Shown one piece after another: positions 12,501-21,527 of a stretch of 64,000 nucleotides of DNA. Source of the stretch: Amoebophrya sp. A120 (Eukaryota > Sar > Dinophyceae > Syndiniales > Amoebophryaceae). Location of the stretch: NCBI GenBank assembly GCA_905178155.1, contig CAJINV010000010.1, positions 1,571,182 to 1,635,181 of the forward strand. Reading direction: 5' to 3'. Under the pieces are notes generated by a model, which saw nothing but the letters and a program-made list of their open reading frames with translations, had not been told where the DNA came from and did no database searches. The translations under genes were made by a program, and so were the position numbers. Every line of letters starts with the position of its first letter. Position 1 is the stretch's first letter.

Positions 12501-15500
12501 CTATCTTGTTTTAGTGACAGGCATTTTATTTGCAGCTCCTAGAAGCAACAAGAGTGAAATATTCATGAGTAGCTCGTCCTCCTGAACGCGGGAACGAATG
12601 ATATAAAAAATCAAACACCGACCAGTCTCCTCCCCTCCTTCGCTTTATCGCCTTCGTTTTCAACGGCCTCGACTTCGTTTTTCCGGACCATGACCTGCCG
12701 AAACCCGATAGCGATGCGGAACTGCAACAGGAGTGGCACCTTAGACAAGCGTGGGAGCTGTTTCATTTGCTCAAATTGGAAATGGAGGCTGATGACGTGC
12801 CCTCTGGTTACCACGACCGATCTCTTCCTGCTTTCTTCGGTCCCTGGACCTTCAAACGGCTTTTCGAAGACAAATTGCAGCTGCCCAACCCCGCGGAGAA
12901 GCTGTTCTATGCCAGCATCCGGATCGCGAGAAGGAAGAAGCAAACCTTTCTGGAGAGGTCACTCCCTTTATGCAAGAAAAGAACTGTGTAGGTGTAACTC
13001 TGTGATGCGGAAAGTGCAAAACTGTTTTACAGTTGTCATGCTGGATGTGCGTCATGGGCTACTTTTATACGTGTTTCCACGTACTAGCTGCGCATGACAG
13101 GTTTTCCCTGTAATGCAAAACGAATTTGTGATGCTGCTCTTGTTCCTACGAAGTTACACTTCCATACACAGTTTTTTTCCTGGATACCCTTGGGACAGAG
13201 TGCACAACCAGAAGCAAGTAAAAACGCTGCGGGCGAAATTCCAGCTGCAGTCTGATTGGCTCAGACTCATTGCGAGTGACTACTTACCGGATTACGTTCT
13301 GGAGATGGAGGAGCGGAAGCGGTTCAATGGTATCGAAAGGAAGAATCCCCCCTCCCTATATCAAAACGGAATTTCTGATGCTGGATTTGTGTACACAAAT
13401 CAGCTTTGTATTGCAGAGAGGCATTGCCATTGCGGCCAGATCTCCAGGCTTAGTAGGGGCGTACGGGTCTAGTAGTAGTTCAACATGGCAAACGGCTCCC
13501 CTTTCGGCCCAACAGCATGACAAATCGCTTCCACAATACATAGGGCGGAAGCTTCTGCCCTTGTCTTCTTGCATAGACAAAAGTGATTTGTGGCCTCAAA
13601 TCAGCAACGCAAAAAATTTTCGGAGACATACCGTTTCAATATGGGGAGGGGGGATTTTTCCTTACGATAAATAGCGGAGCGAAATTTCGAAGTTTGCTGG
13701 TGAATTCTTCTTCTCCCACCGCGGCTCCTCAGCAGGGTAGCGTCGTTGCGGCAGACCAAATCATGGACCTGCAGATGATTGAGGATGAATTTATGCTACA
13801 GAACTACGCCCAGCTGACGCAGTTTGCCCTGGAAAGGGACGAGACGAAGTTCCGGGTTTATTTGCGCAGAGCAACATACACACACAGGGCCACAAATCTT
13901 CTGAGCAAGGTCTTCCCGGTGGACATTTTCCGGTACGGAAGGCGCGAAACGTCTGGGCATGGGCTGCTTCCTCGCACGGAAGTAAGAACTCCGGCGGACA
14001 AAGTATGGCTTACTCAGATGTTACAATCTCAAATCGGTTACCATAGAATTTGAAACTTGTGTTGCATGATGAGCATGACAGACTCGCAGAGTGATGCTCC
14101 ACTTTCTGCAATACAAATTTCGCCAGATTGTAGCGGGGTTTGGGACTCCGGAACTTGTCATGCGCAATCCTATGAGAGTGGGCTAGAACATGCACTCTTG
14201 CATCACAGATTTCCGTATTCTATTGTAACGTTTGAGATTGTAACAGCTGAGCAGGTTATACAAAGAAACCACTTGCTGCGATGAGGTTTTCGAAAAGCTG
14301 CTGAAACTGGATCCAAGTCTGATCGCGCTGGCAGAAAACATTTTCGACCACAACACCTTTAGGACGCACATCACGGCACTGTGTACCGGACCAGCCGCGA
14401 GTGGTAATCCAGAGGACGAGTTGTCGCAAATGGGTATCAGTGCTGGCGTGATACAAAGAACTCAAAAAATGTCGAAGAGAGTCAAGCAGTTCCGTTTTGG
14501 CACATTGGATGAAATATCCAAGAAAAAACAACCATATTACCCATCCAATTTGTCATGCAAAACCTACATCATTTTCAGGATTTGTCATGCAAAAAATGGA
14601 TGGGGATGGTTGGTTTATTTTTTGTCCAGGATAAGACATAACCCTTCTCGATTTCGCCCGGGTGAGGCGAGAGGACCTGTTTTCAAAGTGGCTAGATCTC
14701 GCTCAGGACCGGAAAAAGGTGAATTGGGATACTGTGCTGTTCCCCGAAGATTTGGACCACGCGCTGGGCAAGTTTGGCTTTCGCTCCATTTTCCTGGACG
14801 AATTCGATAGTAAGAATGCCGCATCATCTATTACTGGTGCGCTAGGGGGCAACACAACGACAACGACCTCCGCCCCAGCAGGAACATCTTCAAGTCTACC
14901 AGCAGCAGAGACCCCGGAAGCCCCTACCAACGCGATCGCCCTGCCGCTGAGACAGCTGCTTCGGCTGTCGGGGCCGGCGGCCCGGATCTTTGCGAAAGAA
15001 GCGAAGTTTTGGGTCTTATCCGATGCGGCGGACTTGCAGTTTCGGAGTGCAAAGATGCAGCAATTCGTGCAGAATCCAAGCACGAGCTTTGTCCAGGTTT
15101 TGGAATTGTTACAGGAATTAGCTGTGGTTCCGGATAAAAAGGAAGAGATGTTGAGCAGCAGCTACACAGGTGGAACGAGCAAGGGTAAGGGGAAGAATGG
15201 TGACCAAGGCAATGCAGCTTTCCAAGTAGCCCCAATGCAAAACATCCCTGGTGCCGCGACCGCAGCGAACAGCATGATCACGCCGAACAGCGGCTCTGAC
15301 CCAGAGAGCTCCGACAAGGATAAAAACGACGAAGCGAAGCAGGCCGCGAACGCGACGCTACTCGAATCGCTCGTCATATGGAAGCGTCAGGATTGAAATC
15401 GTCAAAGTTGAAATGATTCCTCATGCAGGAATTGCAAGGCATGAAGTGCCTCTCTTGCAGGGATGGGAAGTGAGGCCGACTGTCAGCCTGTTTGGGGTCT

Positions 15501-18500
15501 GCGAGAGAGCTGCTAAAGTAGCATGACAAAAGACGCCGTCTTCTATCCCTAAACAGCATGACAGACTGGATTTAGACGGTGCCGAAATTTGTCATGCACC
15601 GCTTAGAAATTGGGCTTTTAACTGGTATCGATTTTATGCATTACAAATCATTTCAACTTTGTCGATTTCAATCCTGACACTCCCATACGTCATCGCGAGC
15701 TTGCAAACCGACTCGGCCGCCCACGTGGTTTCCTTTCTCCTCTCCCCACGCATGCTGCGAAACCCGCAGACGCAGCGGATCGCCGCGACGGTGCTACGGG
15801 CTTTGGGCACGAGGCTGACGAAGCAGCAAATGCTAATGCTTTGTGAGCACTTACTGCAGAAACCCCGGAAGCCGTGCTTGAAAATGCTGCTGCACAAGCA
15901 GTATGGATTGCAAAAATGTCTGGGTCTGGAAGAATGCAGGAGTTTGTGATGCAGATTTTGCATGACCCATGAGGTCTGTGATGCATGCCCTAGCATCAGA
16001 GACTCTGCGAGGGCTTTCTGATGCTCATACCGCATGAAAAATGCCCTCTCCGCGTAGCACAAATTACACCTCTTTTGCTGTTCATGCAATACAGATTTTA
16101 TGTAGAGTCCAAAGGTAGCATCATAAGTTGCATCCTTCCAGACCCAGACATGTTTGCATTTGATAAGCAGATCCTGCGAATCGTCATGGACCAAGTGGAA
16201 AATCCGGTGAATTTTGCAGAGGGGAAAAAAGTATGAAATGCAAATATGTCTGGGTCTGGAAGAGTGTAACTTGTCATGCTAAATCTGAATCGTGGAAAAA
16301 TTTGTATTGCATCATTACCAAAAGAGGTCCACTCTTTAACAAGTTCAGAGGCAGTTTCTCATGCAGGAAAGGCATGATAGAGATCTTACAGAACCTGTCT
16401 TCATGCTAGACCGTGCATGCCAAACCGTGCGGGTCATGGAAAACCTGCATGACAAACCTAGCACTCTTCCAGACCCAGACACTTTTGCACAGGATAAAAA
16501 GCAGCGGACATTTTGTTGAAAGAGTTCAAGGAAATCTCCGAGAAGCCGTGGAAAACGCAGAATTTCAAGACGAAACAGGAGTTCTGGTCGTTTAATTATC
16601 GAAAGTTGGTGGAGTTGAACGAGCAGTTATTTGCTCTTGGAAACATAAACACCACTTCTTCGAGGACTGCTGCAGCTTTTGGATTTTTCGCAAAGCAGGA
16701 GGCGAAGGTGATTCAGAAGAACATACAGACGTATGGAGTTTTGGATGTGAAAAAGTTGCAATTTCAGCAAGTCCAGGACAAATCTGTAGTCAAAGAAATG
16801 AAAGACAAGGTGAAGGAAAGAAACGATTTACTGTCGAAATTTGCGGGAATTCTGGATCGCACGAAGGACATGCAGAACTTGATTTTGGAAAGAGTCACAG
16901 CATCTGTAATGCTGGTGAACGTAAGGAATCTCGATGAGGAGACACGGGAAGATCAACTGCAAAGTACAAATCGAGGGAATAGTAAAACAAACACAACACC
17001 GCCTCCAACCACATCTGGATCTTCGGCCGACGCATCTATCGCGGACATGCAGCAAGCCTGCTACTGGAAAATTCTCGATTACACGGCCGAAAACTCGTGT
17101 TTCTTCGACTGCGATGTTCTCGCCTCGATTTTCCTCGCCCCTCTTGCCTTTGAAACGGATTTGATCGGAAAAGTGACCAGAATGAAGATGAAAAAAGTCT
17201 TTCAGTCCCACCGACAGCAAAGCCATCCGCTGCACAAAAACAGTACTTCCGCTGCAGACGAAGCAAACGCGTTTGCCTACGGAACGAAGTATAAAGTCGG
17301 GAGGAGCAAAATTTTCCAGTCCTTTTTCACGACAACAGGCCTCACTCTCGCCGCAGCCGATTTTTCCCTCGAGGGGGCCCCGAGTCCCAGCTACACTAGC
17401 CACAACAACTCGCTGACCCACTATTCCCGGGGAAGTTCGGTGTCGAAAGCGTTGGTTTGTTACGGGAGGTGTAAAATCCCAACGGAGTTGTTGGAGTTGA
17501 TTGTTGATTACACAGAAGACGCATTTGAACTAGATGTGGAGAAAGAGCAACAGGCGTTGTCTCTCGTGAGCAAAGACGTGTTGACAACGACGACGGTACC
17601 AGGTCGTGCTGCCACAGCAGCGGAGCAAGAGCAACAATTATTCGCGTTTCACGAAGATGAATTTAAACAGCGGCAAGCGGTGAAAGAGATGCAGGTTTTG
17701 AGAGGTCTCGCTAAGCAGGTGAAGAAGGAGAACAACCGCGGCGGGAGCTGCAACAGTAACTCAGCGGTGGAACAACTCCAAGAAGACAACTACTTGCAGA
17801 AAGACTGGCCGAATCTGGAGAAAGGGGTAGCGATGCTGGAAAGGTTGAAAGCATCGCTGTTGAAATCTTCCTGTGCAAGCACCACTGGAGCTTCTTCCAC
17901 TTCACCCACTACTTCTACTACGCATTCACCCTCCACTCCTATCCGCAGCTTACTCCGCCAGTCCATTGACTCTGTGAGGAAAGACGCCGACAAGGTTCTA
18001 GTCACTGACGGAAACGACGCGTTGCTGAAGCTGGTGGAGATGCGGCTGGATGCGCTCAAGTGTCAAAAGGTGTTTTTGGACGACAAAGATGCGGTGGATG
18101 AAGAACTCCTTCAAGAAGGCATTGGCATTACTTCCTCTTCCAAACAAGCGAACACTGTCCAGCAAAGAGCGGAATTGGAGATGGGTGGTTCTATGGAGTT
18201 GAGCGAGTTACCATACTTGAAAAACGTCATGAACCTCATCCGCGAGTTTTCAACTAAGGCAGAGACTGCGTACAGATCGACTACCGGGACTCCTGTATCA
18301 ATGCAAGCCGCAGCTTCAGCCTCAACAGGCTCAGTGGGGGTACTAGCACCCTCTTCAGATCAAGAACAAGCACCTTCCTACAGCTACGTCGAGAAACAGC
18401 ATCTCTTCCACCGGACGATTCACTACGCTTACTACCTGCAATTAGCCGAAATCCTCAAGTGTATCCTCCTAGGCCGGATGCTATTGGAAGGGGTTCTCCG

Positions 18501-19281
18501 GATGAAACAACTTGCTTCCACTTGGGAATTGAACTTCGCGAAGACCAAAAACAACAGCTCCGGAGACCGTGGTGGGAAGAAGCAAATCGGGACTGTGATC
18601 CACGCGAAAAACAACGCGTTTGTAGATTCTGTTGCGCATTCTGTGGTTAGTAGCAGTCTCGGGATCTGGGAGTCGACCATGCGTGGGTTTCTGGAAAAAA
18701 ACAGGAGTGGTGGTGTAGTTGCAATGGAAGTGGATGAAAGTAGCGCGGGCGTCGGACTGCTCGGAGGAAATACGAGTGCAGCCACGACAGCTCACCTTGA
18801 TGTCCTCGACTCCTTGAGAAACCAGCTCGGATCCTCGCTGCACACCCTGCTCCACACCCCCTTCCTCGAAGCGGTCCAGATCGAGCACGTAGTTACGCAG
18901 ACGCAAAACAGTACCACTGCGACGCCCTCCACAATTCATCCGCAAATCCGGCTCACGAAAAAGGATTTCTCCACCCTGCACCTTTCCCTGCTTTCTGGCT
19001 GTCTTTACGAATTCAGCCCGCAGCATCTGTTCGGTTTCTCCTACATGCACGAGCAGACGATCGCTGGGCTACTGTTGAACTCTCTCAAACAGTCGAAGGA
19101 GTTGCGACTCTTCGCACATCATGCGAACACCGACACGACGACAACTGGCGGGGGCAACAGAGACCCCCTGGGACTTTTCGCAATGGTGGCGGGAATGATA
19201 GTGGACGAGGCAAAGGAAGAAGGAAGGACTAAAGGTGACACGAAACACAAGGTCCCGTGGAAACAGGTGCTCAAGCCGTGA
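521..19281 (+). CDS. Giant hypothetical protein, about 4,297 aa, split by 17 introner elements
   Basis: Exons: 521-2364, 2519-2571, 2877-3222, 3466-3512, 3735-4024, 4296-5664, 5932-7714 (holding a 941-944 nt insertion), 7982-8427, 8688-9965, 10251-10344, 10615-10653, 10979-12405, 12626-12968, 13192-13330, 13675-14003, 14266-14514, 14639-15376, 15693-15901, 16171-16231, 16502-19281. Every junction keeps phase and the sum is a whole number of codons if a 29-nt gap at 2204-2232 and a 941-nt insertion are removed. The protein is mostly charged and helix-prone, with Ser/Thr/Gly-rich linkers and a Lys/Gly tract near 3.85 kb. I see no catalytic motif or membrane segment and do not recognise the family; a scaffold or helical-repeat protein is possible. 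The ATG at 521 is the first in frame. Span and exon chain are well supported; function is unknown. Confidence 0.8.
2204..2232 (+). other. Frame break in exon 1: possible 29-nt GT-AG intron or indel
   Basis: The frame used from 521 runs to a stop at 2344, but a different frame downstream encodes ADDGILEKIFNDVPNHYLAH, which looks like real protein and leads into the next exon. Removing 29 nt that begin GTCAATGC and end GCCACAG joins the two frames without a stop. An intron of 29 nt would be exceptionally short, so a one-base sequence error or a true frameshift is equally possible. Confidence 0.3.
2365..2518 (+). other. Probable GT-AG intron in the giant gene
   Basis: The reading frame stops shortly after 2364 and resumes at 2519 after CATACAG. 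Joining HIAHSF to VAHWIGTLPV gives a smooth sequence that continues in frame through the next introner. There are no terminal inverted repeats. The donor GTTGAT is weak, so the left edge is less certain than the right. Confidence 0.5.
2572..2871. mobile_element. Introner element, family D
   Basis: The terminal inverted repeat begins TATGGAAGCGTCAGG and its complement closes the element. The flanking 5-bp direct repeat CCGTT is perfect. Removing the element plus one CCGTT joins GTG CCG TT to T TTG GAG in frame. Confidence 0.93.
3223..3460. mobile_element. Introner element, family C
   Basis: Terminal inverted repeats TATGGCCGCGTTCTC and TATGGAGTTCCCAACTG (read inwards) are followed on both sides by TGTTACATTCTCAAC-like sequence. 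The direct repeat AGCAG is perfect. Removal gives LLEEQ|LWAFFLATYNADP in frame. Confidence 0.93.
3513..3729. mobile_element. Introner element, family G
   Basis: The left end TATGCAAGAAAAAAATTGTG is matched by the complement of the right end ...GTTTCTTGGATA. The direct repeat TTCAC is perfect. Only 47 nt of exon separate it from the previous element. Removal gives DPGFT|HGPLPCIEY. Confidence 0.93.
4025..4290. mobile_element. Introner element, family A
   Basis: The left end TACCAAATGCAAAAATG and the complement of the right end TATCAAATGCAAAAGTG share the core GTCTGGGTCTGG. The direct repeat GTTCT is perfect. Removal gives EIAQTKF|YGLEQIARKL in frame with the long downstream exon. Confidence 0.95.
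5665..5926. mobile_element. Introner element, family A
   Basis: The ends are TATCAAATGTAAAAATG and its complement, with the family core GTCTGGGTCTGG. The direct repeat TCCGA is perfect. Removal gives RFKFSD|PSTVGSSVGP. Confidence 0.95.
6068..7071 (+). other. GC-rich insertion of 941-944 nt bounded by 60-nt direct repeats, inside the giant gene
   Basis: The coding sequence for SMGGDMLKKPLNPVEEQDE at 6070-6130 recurs as SMGAGDMLKKPLTPVEEQDE at 7011-7074. The stretch between (about 6131-7008) is GC-rich, has stops in all frames of use and lacks TAT...ATA inverted repeats. Removing one repeat unit plus the insert (941 or 944 nt) keeps the frame between the flanking exons. No GT-AG pair fits at the repeat edges. 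It could be a second class of intron-like insertion or a disrupting insertion in this allele. Confidence 0.7.
7715..7976. mobile_element. Introner element, family A
   Basis: The ends are TATCAAATGCAAATATG and its near complement. The direct repeat GAAAC is perfect. Removal gives IVTCLK|RLTEVVDGQKN in frame with the exon to 8427. Confidence 0.95.
8428..8682. mobile_element. Introner element, family H
   Basis: The left end TATGACGCGCTCAGCTGTTA pairs with the complement of the right end, TATAACCCACTCAGGCGTGA, and both continue with CAATCTCAA. The direct repeat ACGAG is perfect. Removal gives MTEHE|LCLWELFIFVTEL. Confidence 0.93.
9966..10245. mobile_element. Introner element, family F group
   Basis: The ends form one of the longest perfect inverted repeats here: 31 bp starting TATCCTATGTAAAAACGTCC. 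The direct repeat CATCA is perfect. Removal gives YRMLTS|TPFLLQYLPKPQ. Confidence 0.95.
10345..10609. mobile_element. Introner element, family A
   Basis: The ends are TATCAAATGTAAAAATG and the complement of ...CATTTTTGCATTTGGTA-like sequence. The direct repeat GAAGA is perfect. Removal gives VVKVLK|TYAARKIQNEPGP. The exon after it is only 39 nt. Confidence 0.95.
10654..10973. mobile_element. Introner element, family F group
   Basis: The left end TATCAAAATGAAAAAAGCTC with CCACCCCATATCAA inside pairs with a similar right end. The direct repeat CCCGG is perfect. Removal gives NEPGP|DRIRFYDWLWNETEK. Confidence 0.92.
12406..12625 (+). other. Probable GT-AG intron in the giant gene
   Basis: The upstream frame decays into hydrophobic, non-coding-like sequence after GRLQLFH, and coding resumes with FVFNGLDFVFPDHDLPKP. 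A donor GTATAT and an acceptor CGACCAG give matching phase 0. No inverted repeats are present. The exact edges are inferred. Confidence 0.5.
12969..13186. mobile_element. Introner element, family G
   Basis: The left end TATGCAAGAAAAGAACTGTG pairs with the complement of a right end that closes ...TTTTTTTCCTGGATA. The direct repeat CCCTT is perfect. Removal gives FLERSLP|WDRVHNQKQVKT. Confidence 0.94.
13331..13669. mobile_element. Introner element, family F group
   Basis: Both ends read TATCGNAAGGAANAATCCCC inwards. The direct repeat has one mismatch (AATGG, AATAG). At 339 bp it is the longest element seen. Removal gives ERKRFNG|GAKFRSLLV. Confidence 0.9.
14004..14260. mobile_element. Introner element, family H
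   Basis: The ends start TATGGCTTACTCAG and TATAACCTGCTCAG inwards, both followed by TGTTACAATCTCAAA. The direct repeat CAAAG is perfect. Removal gives TPADK|ETTCCDEVFEKLL. Confidence 0.94.
14515..14633. mobile_element. Introner element, short member of the F group
   Basis: At 119 bp this is the shortest element. The ends begin TATCCAAGAAAAAACAACC and TATCCTGGACAAAAAATAAA. The direct repeat is degenerate (TGAAA, AGACA). Removal still restores the frame: FGTLDE|ITLLDFARVRRED. The interior is little more than two TTTGTCATGC motifs. Confidence 0.85.
15377..15687. mobile_element. Introner element, family D
   Basis: The ends start TATGGAAGCGTCAGGATTGA and TATGGGAGTGTCAGGATTGA inwards. The direct repeat CGTCA is perfect. 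Removal gives LLESLV|IASLQTDSAAHV. Confidence 0.95.
15902..16165. mobile_element. Introner element, family A, inverted orientation
   Basis: The ends are TATGGATTGCAAAAATG and the complement of ...TGTTTGCATTTGATA. The direct repeat AGCAG is perfect. The interior runs opposite to the other A elements of this gene, so insertion occurs both ways round. Removal gives MLLHKQ|ILRIVMDQVEN. Confidence 0.95.
16232..16497. mobile_element. Introner element, family A
   Basis: The ends are TATGAAATGCAAATATG and the complement of ...TTTGCACAGGATA. The direct repeat is AAAG with one more shared A, so the right edge is uncertain by one base; the spliced product is the same. Removal gives FAEGKK|AADILLKEFKEI. 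Confidence 0.93.
18189..18193 (+). other. Empty target site TTCTA matching the filled site at 35.4 kb
   Basis: Inside the last exon of the giant gene the sequence GGGTGGTTCTATGGAG is uninterrupted. The homologous fragment at 35.4 kb has an A-family element between two copies of TTCTA at this point. Confidence 0.93.
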
Positions 19282-20183
19282 AAGTAATTTTGGAATACAA
19301 ATTTTGAAGTCCTTTGCAGATATGTCGATGGCGTAGGCGTTCGCAATCGTATTACGAAGCTGTTTTTGTATACGACGTAGTGTTATATTTTCAGACCTGT
19401 GATAAATGACCTCCAACAGTACTCAAAACTAAGTTTTGCTATTGCTGGTATACCACCGTATCAACAAAGATAAAGAGATGATGAATCTGACACCTTGGTG
19501 ACAAGCTTTCAAATGTCTACGTGGATAATTTCAAATGAATCCTCGATGGGAAGGGTATCGAAAAAGAAACACTACACTCCTCGAGAAAATTGGTGATTGA
19601 AAGTATTTTTGAAGCGACGGATTGATACATAGATCACGCACTGGCAGCTACTTACTCGTGTTGCGCTTAGTACCTGACCTATTGAAGACTTTTTTTCTAC
19701 TCTCTCGAGCCTAACTCAGCTTGAGCCTGTGGCTTGCAGAACCACGGCAGAACGAGTAAGTCTGAATTTTCGCAAGAAGGTCATTGATGCATGATCAGTC
19801 TTTTGTGTTTCTTTCTTCCCGGAGCGATTCGCTGAGCCGTTTTGCTTTTTTTTCTGGTTGCGCAGCGAGGGCAAGAAGGCTTCCGCTTTTACGAGCCATA
19901 GAAGTATTTTCGCCCGCTTTTTCGTTCGAAATAAATCGGATCTTTTTTTTTTTTTGCTTGTTTGATGTTTTCTTATGGCCAAAGTCTCGTTGCTCCTGCT
20001 AGTCTGATCTGAAAAGCCTCGCACTGACCTGAAAAGTCCGGAGTCCACTTATCTTCAACATCTGTCGTGATGATCGAGGTAGTTGTTTTTTCTTCGGCTT
20101 TTAGTTCGTTGCTGCGTTCGTCAGCTTGAGCGGCCCTGCAGTGACAAGGAGCAGTTGTATTTGTAAGGTCAAGTAGCATCTAG
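19282..20183. other. Intergenic region after the giant gene
   Basis: No convincing gene. It contains T-rich runs (near 19.93 kb) and short open frames on both strands that look like chance. Confidence 0.5.
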
Positions 20184-21112
20184 TCAATAATACATGTCAT
20201 AAATGGCCTCCTTAGCATCCTTGCGAGGCGTAGACCCGGCCATAGACGGAGCAAGCTGCACCGTGATCCCGCCCATATTGGCAACCGCCAGCCAAAGCAG
20301 TCCCAGTCTCCCGAGTACAAGTGAGCCCAGCGTCCTGTTTCTATCAAATGTAAAAATGTCTAGGTCTGGAAGCTTGCCAGGTTTGTCTTGCATATTTTGG
20401 AAGACTCATGATGTCTGATGTCTGTGATGCATGCTCTAGCATGACAGATGTTTAGAGGCCTTTGTGATGCCTCTACCGCATGAGAACTGCCCTCTCCGGG
20501 TAGCACAAACTGGAGTTCCTTCGCCGGTCATGCAATGCAAATTTTTTTAGAATCCAGAGACAGCATCACAAGTTCAGAATCTTCCAGACCCATCCACTTT
20601 TGCACTTGATAGCTTCGCCTCCCGCCCGAAATGGTGGACGGCGAACCAGAGGAACTCTTGGTGAATTCCCGCATGACGGCACCGGTAGCGCTTTGTGGGC
20701 CGGCGCCCGGTAGCAACGAAGAACGCGAATCTGCAGCCAGGATCATTGATTTCCATAGAGGGCGGCTGTCTGCTGGAGTAGAAGCTGTAGCCGGAGTTGT
20801 GCAGCCCGTTCCTGATGTTGACCGACCTAGTGAATTTTCCACGGGATTTGATGCGGAGCATGGGGCAGCTGGGGAAGATGATTTTCCTGCGCAAGTTGGC
20901 GTGAAGGGGCAGCTGCCAATATCTTCTCTTTTTGTCAAGAACACAAAATTTTTGACGGGTGAATCTTCTAGCGGTAGTACTAGAAGATCATCAATGTGGT
21001 GCTGTATCCGGTAAAGCTGCACTGTCATCGATTTGATATCTTTAAAACCACGCGGGCAAAGAGGAACGTCCTCTAGGTTTTTGTCCACCATCAAGATCGT
21101 ACCATATTCCAT
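20184..21112 (-). CDS. Small hypothetical protein, 217 aa, one introner; strand uncertain
   Basis: On the minus strand, exons 21112-20617 and 20341-20184 join in frame across a family A element. The protein starts MEYGTILMVDKNLEDVPLCP, has a Ser/Pro-rich middle and a hydrophobic stretch (LVLGRLGLLWLAVANMGG) near its C-terminus that could be a membrane anchor. The plus strand is also open across the same element (ATG at 20203, stop at 21014, 178 aa, starting MASLASLRGVDPAIDG). I prefer the minus strand because its N-terminal 75 residues look more like a folded protein and it has the membrane-like segment, but this is a judgement. No family is recognised. Confidence 0.45.
20342..20611. mobile_element. 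Introner element, family A
   Basis: The ends are TATCAAATGTAAAAATG and TATCAAGTGCAAAAGTG inwards. The direct repeat has one mismatch (GTTTC, GCTTC). Removal keeps an open frame on both strands of the host gene. Confidence 0.9.
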
Positions 21113-21527
21113 CAGTGAGCCCTGTTTTAGTTCGAGCTTTATGTGACGAAAATGCTACCTTCCTGTTCCTGCCTCTGCCTCTGGCTCGTCTCGATGTTCA
21201 TCACGTCATGCCTCTGGCCGCGTATTGGTTTCCGTTTCGATAGTGTCCTCTATAACCAGTTTTTTTTTTACTGTATCATACTAGACAGATGAGAGAGTGT
21301 GTGTTTGTCGCTTTTTTTTTTGAAGCTCCACCATGACCTGAGCGATTTTTTTCCATAAGGAACATGGGATACAGTGGAACCACTAGTAGATAGGCTCACG
21401 ACCACTACACAGTACAAATATTCAATCTCGCTTAGTAGCAGAGGGAGAGGTTGGTAGCTATTGGTATTAGTTGCAGTCTTACCTCCTTGATCTGCAGCGG
21501 CAGCTAAAAGACGAATTAGAGAAATAA
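21113..21527. other. Intergenic region
   Basis: Contains two T runs (near 21.26 and 21.31 kb) and no supported gene. If the preceding gene is on the minus strand, this is a divergent promoter region. Confidence 0.4.

Noticed and set aside
15377-16497. CRISPR-like spaced repeats
   Set aside because: The repeats are inverted pairs ending separate elements within genes, with irregular spacing and no equal-length spacers; the DNA is eukaryotic.
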